Notes: generated from the letters alone by a model not told the origin. Positions 45,681 to 58,655 are shown, numbered from the stretch's first letter. The stretch is DNA of 64,000 nt from Cristatella mucedo (GCA_009760855.2 WPIO01000064.1:1937501-2001500), one strand, 5' to 3'. Made by a program: numbers and translations.

Positions 45681-46044
45681 CTATCCACCAATCGTACGCT
45701 GGGTGGATAACAAATAATGCCTCGATGGTCGAAGGCGCAACCGGCACCCGAGCCACTGTATACCTCTTCGTCGCTTTATATCTATATACTTGATACCTCG
45801 TCATCTCGGACCTTCGCTATAGCTTGAAAAACAACAGCTCCTATATTTTTCAACGGTCTTTAGCTCGGCGCCAACGCAAGCATGTGCTGACTCTTTGGCG
45901 AAAACCTTAAAGAAAACAAATGCGCTAATTCTGCGGGAATTTATCTATATGAAATACGGAAATACTATGGCTCACTAAATTGCGATGGTTTCTACTTCTT
46001 GCCTCAGACATCCACACTAAGCTACTAAGCCGCTCCCGTTTGGA

Positions 46045-46160
46045 TCCGGGATTCAGGCGCTCGCCTTTGAAGACCGAGGTCAAGTTGCTCGGGCCCTGCG
46101 GCGCGTGTGAAGTGCATGGATAGGGATCCAGTTCTCTTAAAGCGCTATATATAAATATAT
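46045..46160 (+). mobile_element. tRNA-derived SINE, family B, with LINE-type tail
   Basis: gggattcaggcgctcgcctt (A box), a damaged B box ctcgggccctgcgg, then gtgaagtgcatggataggga and ccagttctcttaaagcgcta, running into an AT microsatellite. Confidence 0.68.
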
Positions 46161-46167
46161 ATATATA

Positions 46168-46232
<65 letters not shown>

Positions 46233-46235
46233 ATA
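46142..46235. repeat. (AT)n then (GT)n
   Basis: An AT run directly after the SINE tail ending at about 46140, then tgtgtgtg. Confidence 0.93.
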
Positions 46236-46449
46236 CACTCGGCAATAGTCCTGCTAATACTGCTATTGAGAAGACCACCCTTTATACGAGTAAGTAAAGC
46301 CACAGTAAATACGGTTCACCTAAATCGAGACTGAAATAATCCCAACGTGTATATTCGCCACTAGCCCCAAGCACTTCAGCGCTAACATTTGGCAACCTGG
46401 TGGTTCTGAATGCCACAGTCGTAAGCAAGGTATAACAATACTTTGCGAG

Positions 46450-47720
46450 ACATAAGACTCGCTCGGTCGCCGCCCCGTTACAGCCGCGAATCCTTACAGC
46501 GGCGAGTCAAACTGGCGGCGACGTGATGTGACGTGAGCGGCTGGGCTGCCCGGACCCCGCCGATGCACTCGGGTCGCACGCGCGGCGAGCCTAGCTTTCC
46601 GAGAGCTGGAGCTTCCGGTCCTCGAGCGGCCAGCGCGGCTGCGGCTGCGTACCTTCGTAGCTGCGGTCGCGGCGGCTCGCACCGGCGGCCGCCGCCGGCC
46701 AGCCGCCGCGACTGGAGCAGGCCAGGAGCAGGCCGAGCAGCCCGGCAAGGACGGCGTGAGCCTCGGCAGTAGTGCAGCAGTGCATCCTGGTACGGCTCGC
46801 TGCTGCTGCAGACAACGCACGCGGACGACGATCCGCCGGACGCTTCGCTCGCTGCCGCCTCGTCGTCGAAGCAGCCGGCGATCGCTTGGCGGCGAGCAGC
46901 GACGACTGCTCGCGGAAGAATCTGGCAGATGCTGGCGGCGCGCGCGTGTGCAACGGCGGCGGCGGCGGGCGAAACTAAAGCGGCACACCTTAATAGCTGC
47001 CCGTCGGCTAACGGACTTTATAATCATCGATTGACGGAGATAGCGAGTTGGGCGTTTGGCCTGCGCCCGTGAAGAAATGACGGCTTTAATTAGTTTTCCC
47101 CTACCGCCCTGGCGAAGCGCTTAGGGTGAATTTTGCGTAATTGCCGCAATCATACGTTTAGTCGAACTCCCAAAGTATGACGATGGGTCCGCAGAGACAC
47201 GCCAGCATCTGCTGTGTCTTCACCGTGCTTCGGCAATTGAATTAGCAGCGACAAACAACGAGACAATGGCTGGCGGCGGCCGCGAGCAGGACAACGGCGG
47301 AGACTCGACCGCACGTTCCCGCCGACGAAGCTCAAGCTCCCGCCGCCGCCGAAGGGCGGCGCCCGCCGCCGCTGGGCCGGGCCCCGCCCCTCGAAAGGCG
47401 GCGGCCGCCGCCGCCGCAATCGACGGCCCCACCATCGCGCAGCACGGCAGCTGCCACCGCAAAACTCGAGGCGCCGAGCGGGCCGAGGCGTCGCCGCCGC
47501 CGCTCGGCGTTTCGGTGCAATTTGGCAGTCATAAAGTGTCTTAGTCCAACCGCTTTATCGGCGATCCGATAGCAACCGCGGCAGCACTCGCGGCGGCCTC
47601 GATCGCGCGACTCTGTCGCACCTGCCCCGTCCGGCGGCGGCGTGCTCGAGCCGCCGCCGCCGCCCTGCTTTGACCTCTTTTTCCGTTTCGCGAGCGAGAC
47701 GAGTCGAGTGCGAGCGAGCG
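46450..47720 (-). promoter_or_regulatory. CpG-rich block, probable promoter and 5' UTR of the CUB gene
   Basis: About 1.2 kb of very GC- and CpG-rich sequence (runs of GCCGCCGCC, CGCGCG) surrounds and lies upstream of exon 1, against a mostly AT-rich background. Long open frames on both strands here are what GC-rich DNA produces and are not called as genes. No TATA box is recognised. The position directly upstream of a signal-peptide exon argues for a CpG-island promoter read leftward. A LINE inserted head-on ends immediately to the right at 47741. Confidence 0.5.
46653..46785 (-). CDS. CUB-domain gene, exon 1: start codon and signal peptide
   Basis: First coding exon of the minus-strand three-CUB gene. 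The ATG at 46785-46783 has A at -3 and is the first ATG in its open frame. The 44 residues begin MHCCTTAEAH and continue with a hydrophobic core (AVLAGLLGLLLACSS), then a small-residue stretch (PAAAAGA) that suits signal-peptidase cleavage, then a charged tail ending RDRSYE. The donor is GAAG|GTACGC, leaving one base. Exon 2 starts with two bases before its frame, so the junction codon is GAG. The exon sits in a CpG-rich block, as expected for a 5' end. Inference: the protein enters the secretory pathway. The start is good but not proven; an untranslated upstream exon could exist. Confidence 0.72.
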
Positions 47721-47740
47721 GACATCGAGCGACCTCGGAG

Positions 47741-49235
47741 AGTAATAATAATAATACATTTGATATTGCGCCTTCCGAAAACTAAATCTCTTTCTAGGCA
47801 CTGTACATGTGCTGCAAAGGTAGCACGGTTGATTGTTTAGTGGTAGCATGCTCAATAAACGACAAGAATACTATGGTTAGGGGTGACATGCACAGAGTCA
47901 GCACGCAAGTATGGTTAGTGGCAGCATGCACCGTACCGTGTCAGCACGCAGGCACATCAAGGACGAATCTCAAAGACTCACATATGCTGTAATAAAAATG
48001 TGCGTTTTAAGCTTCTTCTTAAATGTCGTCATGTCAGGGTACGTTGTGACGTGCGTCGGTAGTGAGCTCCAGGCTTCAGGAGCATAAGAACTAAAGGCAT
48101 GGCCTCCGTCGGTTTGAGGTTTACGAGGTATGGCTCAACGATTCGAGTGAGAACAGTGGGTTGTACGATTCTTCGCCTGATGGGGGAGTAGTTCTGATTG
48201 TTAAGCTGGAGCCAGAGAATGGAGGAACCTAAAAGTAAGTGACAGATGTTCCAATTTAGATGTGGTATCCCGGTCTAAGCAAGCCCGACTTTTAGCAATA
48301 TTATGTAGCTGGAAGTAGTCAGACTTGATTGTGGAGCTGATGTGGTCGTCTAATGAAAGGCCACTTTGGAACATGACACTTATATTACGTACCAATTCAA
48401 CAGAAGATATGCTGGCTGAGCCCATTGTGAGCATTAACCTTTCAAATTTCTGGACCACACTTGGTTTGGCCGTAAATAGTAAGTTGGTTTTATCCTCAGT
48501 CAATTTAAGAATGTATGCTACCATCTAAGTGCGAATGTCATGAATACATGCAGCAGGGGAATTGAGAGAATTCGACGCGCTGGAGGGCTGGAAGGAATCA
48601 AAGCAAAGGTGTCATGAGTTTCATCTGCATAGAATTGAAAACCTAGATTGTGCTTGGCGATCACATCGGCAAGAGGGAGAGTATAAACTGTGAAAAGAAG
48701 CGAATAAAGTACAGAACCCTGAGGTACCCCATACTTAAGTGGTTCATCCAATGATCTTAGTCCGTTTGCATCAACATTCTGGAGTCTCACACCTAGATAG
48801 GACCTTGAACCATTGTAGTGCAGTGCCAGTGATGCTCAGGCGAGATTCAATACGCTCCAGAATGATTCTTTGATCAATAGTATCAAATGCTGCCGAAAGA
48901 TCACTGAGGACAAGCAGAGAGACTTCACCCAAGTCTGCATTCATGAGAAGATCGTTATACACCCTAAGCAATGCTAACTCAGTGGCGTGATTAGCTCTAA
49001 ACACAGACCAGAACTTACTTGCTAGGTGTGAGATCTCAATACAAGATTTCAGTTGGTCAGCCGAAACTCGGTCTAGTGTCTTTGGTAGAAACGGGAGAAT
49101 AGAGACCGGACGGCAGCTCAAACGGAAGCTCAAGTCCTCACTGGTCGTTGCGTTGCTTTCCTAATTAGTGGCTTGACTACAGCCTTCTTGAAAGGTGCAG
49201 GGACCTGACCTGAGGCTAAGGACATATTTATAATG
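47741..49235 (-). mobile_element. LINE, older minus-strand copy with frame breaks
   Basis: Read leftward, it has the RT N-terminal side (AFKKAVVKP-like, then LSDLSAAFDTIDQ), PLKYGVPQGSVL, FQFYADETHD with a damaged YADD, SLDDHISSTIKSDYFQLH, and then the 3' UTR and hairpin tail with (AAT)n at 47741-47810. At least three frame breaks and stops are present. Its 5' side reaches further into the RT than the plus copy it meets at 49236. Confidence 0.85.
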
Positions 49236-50415
49236 TTAATTGGTCCTTTTCACCGTTTATACTCTCCCTCTCGCTGATGTGATTGCCAAGCACAATCTAG
49301 GCTTTCACTTCTATGCGGATGACACTCAGTTGTTGTACCTTTGCTTTGATCCCTCCCAGCCTTCGAGCACCTCAAATTCTCTCAACTCACTTGCTGCATG
49401 CATTGATGACATCCGATCATGGATGGCAGCAAATTTTCTAAAACTAAACGATGATAAAACTAACTTACTAGTTATGGGCAAACCTAGTGTGATTCAGAAA
49501 TTGGAAAGGCTGACTTTCAAAATTGGCTCTGCCAGCATATCTCCAGTTGAATCAGCTCGAAATCTAGATGTCATGTTCCAAAGCGACCTCTCGTTAGACG
49601 ACCATATCAGCTCCACAGTCAAATCTGCCTATTTTCAGCTTCATAAAATTGCTAAAATTCGGGCTTGTTTAGATAAGGATACCACGTCCAAGTTGGTCCA
49701 TGCATTCGTGACATCTCGTCTCGACTTCTGCAACTCACTGCTTACTGGCCTACCAGCATGTGCGATCAGGCGATTGCAGCTGGTGCAAAACTCTGCAGCT
49801 AGGCTTGTCTGTCGTGAGCGTCGCAGTTGCCACATTACTCCACTTCTCGCCGACCTGCACTGGTTACCAGTCAAGCAACGGATTGACTTCAAGGTTTTGT
49901 CGCTCACTTTTAGGTCTCTTCATTCTATGGCTCCAGCCTATCTTTCAGAGATACTACCCCATCAGGCAAAGCATCGTACCACTCGCTTTTCGGAATCCAA
50001 CAGTCTAGAAATACCTCGTACAAACCTTAAATCCTTTGGAGACCGTGCATTTAGCTCGTATGCTCCCACAGCCTGGAACTCCCTCCCGACCTGCATCAGA
50101 ACATCCCCTGACCTGACCACATTTAAAAGAAACTTAAAAACATACCTATTTAGGACAGCATTCAGTGGGTCCTTGTGATTCGTCCTCGATGTGCTTATGC
50201 GTGCTGACACTGTTCATGCTGCCACTAACCACATTTGCATGCTGACCCAGTGCATGTAACCCCTAACCATGTTATTCATTTTGTTTGTTTTTCAAGCATG
50301 ATTTTACTTACTATTCTATTGCGTATCACTTTGCAGCAAATGTAAAGCGCCTAGAAAGAGATTAAGTTCTCTGAGGGCGCTTTATCAAGTGCAATACTAT
50401 TATTATTATTATTGC
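49236..50415 (+). mobile_element. LINE, 5'-truncated copy with open RT-thumb frame
   Basis: Starts abruptly at RT block B (FTVYTLP). It has an open frame to 50178 (about 312 residues) with FYADDTQ, HWLPVKQRIDFKVL and a proper end (LFRTAFSGSL). The 3' UTR and hairpin tail follow (50343-50382), then (ATT)n. One extra Leu codon follows the YADD motif compared with 60655-62160. The open frame suggests a young copy. It abuts an older minus-strand copy head to head at 49236. Confidence 0.88.
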
Positions 50416-50744
50416 CTTCATTTTTTGCCCTTGTCGACTGATAACGGTCTGATCGCCGAATCGACGGTTAACTTCGTGTTAAAAGGCGATGCATTTACTC
50501 ATTGGGCAGTTTTAAGGCTGAGCAATAGACAGTAAGTAACTAAAAAGAGGAAAACTAGTCTTCAACTTCCATGCCGTCAGTTGACTTTACAGCATTGGCA
50601 TTGGAGCATGCGAAAAAATTTATCTAGCACATAAGGAATCGAGAAAAGCGTTTGTGTTCTATAAAAGACGCAATGAACTGCAAATATGCTAGACAAAGTA
50701 AGCTATCTCGTTTGCAGCTTGAGTGTAGCCTATATGTAGCATAC

Positions 50745-50868
<124 letters not shown>

Positions 50869-51173
50869 CTTCGGATGGGCAGCGTGCATGGAAGTGCGTG
50901 GTTTCGATGTAGCCAATGTTTCAGGTGGACAGCAGAAACCGGTTAGACCAGACCCGAAATTTCTATCAATCAAGATCAATTTTAGTCTATCATGCACACA
51001 CTAAGTTCGCAGCAATCATATTATTTGTGTACCGGCCATTGTAACTGGAAACCGGCTTGCTGTAACCGAGATTATTGGGGTAGGCTACTCCCGACCCTAC
51101 TTCCTCCACCCTATCGCGGCTACGCCACTCGCTCGCCACGTCGCTGGCCTATGGCAAGCCGAGCGGCAATTTG

Positions 51174-51262
51174 ATTAATAATAATAGGGATAATACATTT
51201 GATTCGATACAGTTGATTGCGTCCTCAGAGAACTCATTCTTTCTAGGCACTTTACATTGATT
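51174..51262 (-). mobile_element. LINE 3' tail, minus strand
   Basis: taataataatagggataata followed by cgtcctcagagaactcattc and ttctaggcactttacat. Confidence 0.6.
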
Positions 51263-51425
51263 AAACCTCTATAATTATAATTTGAATCTATATATGTATA
51301 TATTTAACCTTATAGAAATACAATATGCACCATAAATAAAAGGAGAAATAAACGGTAATATAAAATAAAGTAAAATAAATAACTGGGGGCTCTAGGTACA
51401 TTGTACATAGAGGCGTAGCAATGGG

Positions 51426-51476
51426 TGGGCCGGGCCGGGCCGGGCCGGGCCGGGCCGGGCCGGGCCGGGCCGGGCT
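51426..51476. repeat. (GGGCC)n satellite-like array
   Basis: About ten units of gggcc. Very GC-rich inside an AT-rich stretch; near-palindromic unit. Confidence 0.93.
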
Positions 51477-51754
51477 GGGGGGAGCCAGACGTCACCAGGC
51501 GCCGAAGCCAAGGGGGCGCCAAGAGCGAAATAAATTGTGCATCTTTTTTTAAACTTGTTCATGTGAGAATACCAATATTGATTTAAAGCCAGTCCTTTTT
51601 CCAATGAACTTGACTATTGCTGGCTGAGCTAGTGGAGCATGTTTACAGACTTAGGCCAAGCTAACTACCGAGATAACTACCAGCTTCTGTTTGCCAAATA
51701 ATTTTCCACATTATGGTAAGCAAAGGGGTGGCAATTATGGCGTAACAAGCAACG

Positions 51755-52285
51755 GATCGACTTCAAGGTTTTGTCGCTCACTTTTAGGTCCCTTCATTCT
51801 TTGGCTCCAGCCTATCTCTCAGATATACTCCCCCATCAGGCCAAGCATCGTACCACCCGCTTTTCGGAATCCAACAGTTTACCAATACTTCGTACAAACC
51901 TCAAATCCTTTGGAGACCGTGCATTTAGTTCGTATGCTCCCAAAGCCTGGAACTCCCTCCCTACCTGCGTCAGAACATCCCCTGACCTGACCACATTTAA
52001 AAAGAACTTAAAAACACACCTATTTAGGATAGCATTTAGTGGGTCCCTATGATTCGTCCTTCATGTGCTTATGCTGACATTGTGCATGCTGCCACCAACC
52101 ACATTTGTATGCTGACCCTGTGCATGTCACCCCTAACAATTTTATTCATTTTGTTCGTTTATTAAGCATGATATTACTCACCATTCAATTGCATTTCTCT
52201 TTGCAGCAAATGTAAAGCGCCTAGAGAGAGATTTAGTTCTCTGAGGGCGCTTTATCAAGTGCACTATTATTATTATTATTAACAA
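51755..52285 (+). mobile_element. LINE 3' end, 5'-truncated
   Basis: Starts at KQRIDFKVLSLTFRSL. The frame runs to 52052 (ILPHQAKHRTTRFSESNSL, AWNSLPTCVRTSPDLTT, end AFSGSL). The 3' UTR and a perfect-looking hairpin (52212-52252) then lead into (ATT)n. It is nearly identical to the 49.2 and 60.7 kb copies, so it belongs to the young subfamily. Confidence 0.87.
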
Positions 52286-52289
52286 TGGG

Positions 52290-53830
52290 TAGGCAGGGTG
52301 GACAGATGTCCCCGGGTGCCTAGGCCGAGAGGGCGCCAAAAATAAAATTGATTGTGCATATTTTTAAAACCTTTTCTCGTGAGAATACCATCTTGATTTA
52401 AAGCAATCCTGGTCTGAAGCTAAGCATGTTTACAGACTTAGGCCAAGCAGTAGCTTGATGCTCTGGCGGGCATACACGCGACGACGCAGAAACACCGAGG
52501 GGGCATTAACCACCGTGTATTCGGGTGACAATAGCAGCTCAACAAGCGCACGGCCGTTCGCCCTCCATCGCCGCTCCAACTGCTCTCCCCGTCCGTCCGC
52601 TCGCCTCATCCTGCCTTCCACAGGCGGGCTTCGCCGCGTCGAGGGCGAGCCGACTTGCAGCGACTGAGCACCGACACACTATCAGACCATCAAGACTAAG
52701 CTTTCTTAACTGGCTGTGCTACGACAACGCAGCAGTCCTGTCGGATCACTTATCATGTGCTCGAAAGAGAAAATTGACCAAAAATGAGAAGGCAGTTTTT
52801 GTAATCTGCGATAACTACAGCTTGAACTTGACAGGAGTTCATGCTGCAAGTAAGGATTCCGTTGTCATTACCTTTTTTGGAACAATAGAGAGCACCTAGT
52901 TATTCTTTTTAAGATCAACTCTGAGGTGGAAAGAACTGGAGAAAGTCTTGGTCATCGCTGTCAAACGTGACTCTGCAACAAGTTGAAGTGCAAGAGTGGA
53001 GCCTGTGTAAGCTATTAATGATGGACTGAACAGCATTGTAGATCGTTTGGAGCAATTTTCTTAGTACACAAGCGGAACACTTGATACAACAAGTGAAGCT
53101 GTCAGTCTCCTACATTATATTTTGAACTTAACCTTTTGGTTCTATTGTCATTTTTGGTACATCATCTTAAGGCAAATTGACCGCGTTCAAAAAAGGCTGC
53201 AAGATCCAAAGATAAACTTTGAAGACGCATCTTGTGACCCCCACTCTAAATTGAGTCGCAAGCCTCTCAATAACTTGTCTTTACAATGATTTAACGCTAC
53301 CATTTTTTGAAATCATTGGCACACATTTTATAGTAGTGCGCTCGGAAAAAAGTTTGGTCATCACAGTAAAGCAAGCCGTAACACATTCCATTTACGCGAA
53401 ATAAAGCAGAAATGTACCATTCATGTGAAATAGGTCTAAGCATTTGATAAATTTCATTGGCTTTTAATCCCTGCTAGGTATCTTTCCTAGGTAACTATCT
53501 TGGAACACTACAGCCCGACTTGTTACGAAGGCTTTGGTGGACTAGTACGAAGCAGCGTTGAACGGGAGATTCCCATTGGCAAAGGTTACAAAATGTCTTG
53601 ATAAAATGCTTACAGCAACCTAACTCATACTAACTCAAATGGCCAAGATTTCCTAATAAGCGTACCTCCTAGTGTGAGTTGACATAGGACCCAACCCTGA
53701 TTCAGTCTTCCCACGTTTCGTACTTTCTTTCTTTAGTGCAACATATTAAGTGTTAGGCACCAGACTTAATATAGTATACACACGCGCGCGCACGCATGCA
53801 CGCACACATATGCACATATGCATCTGCTAA
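52290..53830. other. no gene recognised
   Basis: After the LINE tail: ggtgcctaggccgagagggc, resembling 51490-51520 (ggcgccgaagccaaggggg), so a small repeat pair may be present. The rest is AT-rich without long frames, apart from a weak one at 52525-52899. Confidence 0.45.
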
Positions 53831-53834
53831 TTAA

Positions 53835-53970
53835 AGCGAGAAAGTCCGTCATGCCGCAGATGGCGCACTTGCATGGCAAGATGGCGCACCCGTCAAGCGG
53901 CAAGCTGGCGCAGCGTCGTCTACTGTGACGGAATTACTCAGAGCGAAGCGAGTCCACAGACAGCGAGCTG

Positions 53971-53972
<2 letters not shown>
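53835..53972. repeat. dispersed repeat, copy 1
   Basis: Shares with 59090-59260 the blocks agtccgtcatgc, gatggcgcacttg, ggcaag, ctactgtgac and agcgagtccacagacagcga. Internally the motif ggcaagatggcgca is repeated three times. No terminal repeats seen. Confidence 0.65.
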
Positions 53973-54002
<30 letters not shown>

Positions 54003-55119
54003 TAGCACCAAAGCAGGTTTTCTCAAATTGTGAAGTGTTTTAAAAATGCTCTAATAGAAGACAAATTATGGAAGCCCAGGAGAGCAGTCGCTTGAAAATA
54101 CAGCGAGGGGCTCGACCTCTACGCTATGGTGACGAATGACAGTTAAATGCATGCACATGCTCGGAATTGAACCAGATGATTTTTTTGTGGCCATTGTCAC
54201 ATTATGCAATTTGTGTTTCATAGACGAGAATCTTAATTGCAATTTGATGCACGTTGTCATGCCACTTAGGAGTTCACATTAGACTGTACCGTTTAGCAAT
54301 ATAAAAAAATTAACTGATAATCTTTACCTTCTGCCCATCGGTCGTTAATTTTCGCAATTCATTTTTGGGCCAACAGCTAAAGCATTCTACGTAAATATTG
54401 TACTTTCAAACCGCGAGCGGTTCAGTGTGAATATTTTGGCTGTGTAAGTTACGATCACACTAGCTTCCGCCACTAAAGGGGCGTTTCAGTCGCTGCAGTG
54501 GTAGTTTCGGTCGTCAGGGAGTCTAGTTCACGGGTGCATGATGCACGACCTGGCTGAATCTTTGGTCCATCGAGACCCACCAATTTGATTTGTGCGGAAT
54601 GTTTCGTTGACTTAGTATGCCCTATTTCTTATCGCCCACTTTCTGATATTACCTTACCTTACGACCTATATGCCCTGAGGCTATAAAGATACAAAATTAA
54701 ATGGAATCGATCCTTCTGCTTCTAAATTATAACCCCAGTAAATTTAATTGGCGTGCTAGAGCTGATCCCATCAAGCTTTTTGAAGACAGTGTGTCTACAT
54801 ATGCTAACCACTAGTCTTTACCGACTCTTTACCGACTTTCCTAACCCTTCTTGCTAAATTCAAAGTCATGCAGTTTTATCATGTCTTTACGGGCGATAAA
54901 ATGGCCTTATAAGACTTCGATAGCCAGAAAGGAAGTTCTTCTTACAGTAGAATCTTACAGTAGAGTTTGCGCATAGGGTCAAGAATTCATACCGTGTATG
55001 GGTGTGCAATTAAGAGTTGTACGGTTCCCCGTTTTGTGACTACACCACGTTTAGTCAAAGCTTGCCGAAACGTGAATATTGACAACACTAAATAAGACAT
55101 CGATACTCTCATGACTGAG

Positions 55120-55875
55120 ATACCACATCCAAGTCGGTCCATGCAGTTGTGACTTAACTCCGTCTCACTACTTGCACGTTTCACCGGCCTGTACAATAAA
55201 GCACAAATTCGTGCAAAACTATGCAGTCTGCAGCGGCTTCTCTTTCACATCGGCGTTAACACATCACACCATTTCTCACCGCCCTACACAGGCTCCCCAT
55301 CAAGCATCGTATCGATTCCAAGTTTTCATCACTTGCTTAAAGGTCCCTACATTCTCTAGCTCCAGCCTCCCTATCCGAGCTACTTACCAATCAGGTCAGG
55401 CACTATTGACCAGCTTTCGTGATGCAATAAGTTGTTTGCTGAGACCTCGAATCAAAGTCGATCGATTTGCACTTTGAAGCCTACCTACCCTGGTAAACTC
55501 TAGCAGCCACCATGCAAACTGCTTGTAACTAAATATAGTCTTTATTTCCTATGTTCCCAAAGCCTGCAACTCACTTCCGACTGATATCACTACATCTCCT
55601 GACTGGATATTTAAAAGAAGCAACAAACTCATCAGTTCCTCAAAAATTTGCTGAGTACGTAAGAATTGCTCTTTGCATGCTCATACTTGCTGAGGCTGTG
55701 CATATTATCACTAACCATATTGACATGCTTCAAGTGCACAGAAAAAGTTAGTTTGCTTACATGTAGATGTTACCACTAATTCGTATTCATTCAAAACCAT
55801 TCGATCCTGCTTACTTTACAGCATGCATCAAGTGCGAAGAACGAGATTAGGTTCTCTGAGGGCGCTATACAAATA
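55120..55875 (+). mobile_element. LINE fragment, decayed
   Basis: Contains taccacatccaagtcggtcc (the DTTSKLVHA region), HHFSPPYTGSPSSI-like and SSLKVPTFSSSSLP in shifted frames, then cccaaagcctgcaactcact (AWNSLP region). The tail is gtgcgaagaacgagattagg, then ttctctgagggcgctataca. No intact frame. Confidence 0.7.
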
Positions 55876-55884
55876 GTATGGTAT

Positions 55885-56012
55885 CTAGCCATGCTATGCT
55901 TGTTGTCATTGAGAACGCTACCACTAACCATTCGATCATGCTTCCTTGGCAGCAAATGTAAATTGCCTAGAGATTTTTCTCTGAGAGCGCTATAACAAAT
56001 GTATTAATACTA
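55885..56012 (+). mobile_element. LINE 3' tail, second copy in tandem
   Basis: A second LINE 3' UTR directly after the previous one: taaccattcgatcatgcttc, then aaatgtaaattgcctagag, ttctctgagagcgctataac and a short (ATT) run. Confidence 0.7.
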
Positions 56013-56019
56013 TTAATTA

Positions 56020-57300
56020 TTTCTATTTCAGTTTTCTACACAAATGCCTATCGTTAATTGTCCCGAGTAGTTACGATGAATACCATGGCGACGTGCAAGT
56101 AGTTGATAGCCAGCTCTCAAGTAGCTATCCAATAGATGTGTTTGAACCACATGGGAATTTAAGAAGTACGTTTACACGGCCAGGTTCCCGAACAGAACGA
56201 ACGAAGCACCCACCGTGGATTCTAAGAAAAATTTGTGGCAAGAGATACAATGAGACTGTAGTGGCAATTGAAAGTGGTAGCAAATGGCTGACTTGATGTC
56301 GAAATCAAAATTACGGCTCAACCAGTTCCTTAAATATTCAGACACATGTATATCCAAGGAAGGTAGAAGTAGACTCCCTATTCTAGGCTATCAATCTTGA
56401 GAAGTCGGCCATACACCACACGTGCAACCGGGTCATCAGTTATATTTTTCGTGAAGGAAGGCGATCGGGTGGCACAGACTGGTTGACCGAGTCGGTAAAC
56501 TTGGTTCGGTTGGCCAACCATACACTTGCTGATTAGTTCGACACATTCTTGTCTCCGTTCGAGTCTTAATAGGACTTTTTTTACCGTTCATCAGACACCA
56601 ACCCTAACCGGACAATCTCCCCTGCGAATTAGTTAATTAGGACATATTGACAACCAGGGGTGCATACAGAAATTCGTAACAAGGCTATAGAGCACAGCTC
56701 TTCCTAAATTTCAAATATTAGCCATAAAAAGCATACTTACTCGGTCACATCGTTGGTTCTGGTGACGAAGTCTACTTTCATAAACCATTGTTCGAGATTA
56801 TGAATATAACGGTATGTAAACATAACATCATACAAGTAGACTATACAGGTAGAACTGCATCTGCTGAATCTACCTCAAGAACTGCCACGTAATAAACAGT
56901 AAATCAGATACAGAAGACTTTTTTAAACGGATAGCAAGCAACAGCTCATGCTTGCTAAACGAAATCATTTATTCTGCATCGAACTGGCGTTATCTAACTG
57001 ATCTACGACCAGTGGCTAGCAACGCCGAATAGACAAATCGCACATCTGACCAGATGCCGGCAGATTTCTTCTAAGACCTCCAAAGAGGCAGTCTGGAGGT
57101 CAGCCCTGATGAAAACAGGCAAGTTGGCCAATGCCTTAACTTGCCTCAGCTATTTGGTGGGGTCGGATGTTGAGGCCAAGACCAATCCTGCAAAAAACCA
57201 GTGCACAATCAGACGTTGAAAAAATATTGAAAAAAATACTTAAGCTTAAGGAGAACAACATACGGGGTGCAGGCAACTAAATCATTCTTTTTAGTTGTAT
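56020..57300. other. no gene recognised
   Basis: AT-rich; only frames under 70 codons, none with motifs. Confidence 0.5.
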
Positions 57301-57385
57301 CATAAACGAGGGCTGAGCAAGTGTGATGCTGCTACTAAATAAGCCGAAAGACGTTACATTACTACAAGGACAGTGCAGTGATACA

Positions 57386-57825
57386 GCCGACTACTTATCT
57401 ACCACTGTGACAAATTGTCCCAAATGGTCCAATTCGATGAGCAGTGGTGGCACCAGCAATCTTTCTCGGGGGCTCTCTCTCTTTCTCTTGACATTGTTAC
57501 TCCCACAGAGAATTCGGTCCGTGGTAGCTAGTCCCACCTGTGATATTTGCCCATAGCAGCCGCCTTTGTCCCCAAAAGCAAAGCTAGCTTCAGATACTCG
57601 ATAATACCACATTGGGAGACCCATCAAGAATGCCACCTTTTAACGTCCCCCATGGCCTCCCAGCCAAATTCATCGAGGCATCTAGCACAGTGTTGATGCC
57701 TGTGTAATCCTTGCTGAGGAGCACAAAGCGAGAAAGAGACGGGCACTGAAGAGATGCTTCCATGGAATACTTTTGAGCCATCGTCTTGATAAATTGGCAA
57801 TAGCAAAATGCATTGCCGCATGTTT
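57386..57825 (-). other. possible decayed coding region, unknown
   Basis: Three overlapping minus-strand frames (for example LSRFVLLSKDYTGINTVL and NLAGRPWGTLKGGILDG) give protein-like sequence that jumps between frames, as in an old transposon or pseudogene. No family is recognised. Confidence 0.25.
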
Positions 57826-58290
57826 GCAGCCTCTTGATGCTATCTTAGAAAAATGCATATATATACTTATGCAGCTGAAACTAAACTGAACTGGTTGGCT
57901 TCTGTATTTATAGTGATATTTTTAATACTGAAAAATAGTACTAAGGGTGGTATTAAAATTAATTGCACTATTAATGCATAGAATAACTGTTCAATACCAT
58001 GCCTCCAAGACTTCGTCTAGTCGTACAAAACTAAGGCTAATTCATGCATTGGTGAAAATGCACTGATGAACTTGTACACAACAGCATCGGCCTCCTCAGT
58101 CATTCAGGTCCTCCCAGGACAATCAATTAGAAGTCTTACTTCTTTCATGAAAGCACTACTGGTGAAAGACTTGTTACTCTTTAGTCAGCGGGTCCTCCAC
58201 ATCCACTGTCCTTATGGAGCCGTGTTACTTACCTACTCCTACAAATTCTTTCCTACTCACGTTCAGGGCTATTCGGTTAATTCAGTGAGG

Positions 58291-58292
<2 letters not shown>

Positions 58293-58328
<36 letters not shown>
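58293..58328. repeat. (CT)n microsatellite
   Basis: About 18 CT units. Confidence 0.95.
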
Positions 58329-58330
<2 letters not shown>

Positions 58331-58562
58331 CTCCGTCTCTTTTTTAAATTAACATCAGGTGAAGGCTGCTGGCTACCGATTGCTACTCATCGACATCAAA
58401 AGCTGCATAAGCATATGGCACATGACCAGTGCCAGTAGTTGCCGGGTATTGCCTATGTGTGCTCTGCAATAGACAGCTTTTCAGCAAAAACAGCCTGCAG
58501 TCCTCATGGCTTTATACATGTAAGTATGGACGAACACTCAACCCCACACGCCCGAGATCGAA

Positions 58563-58563
58563 T

Positions 58564-58655
<92 letters not shown>
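58563..58655. repeat. (CA)n microsatellite
   Basis: About 46 CA units, followed within 60 bases by (CG)14. Confidence 0.95.

Noticed and set aside
46494-47544. Long open frames on both strands in the GC-rich block
   Set aside because: Arg/Ala/Pro-rich frames on all strands are expected from CpG-rich DNA. Only the signal-peptide exon has independent support.
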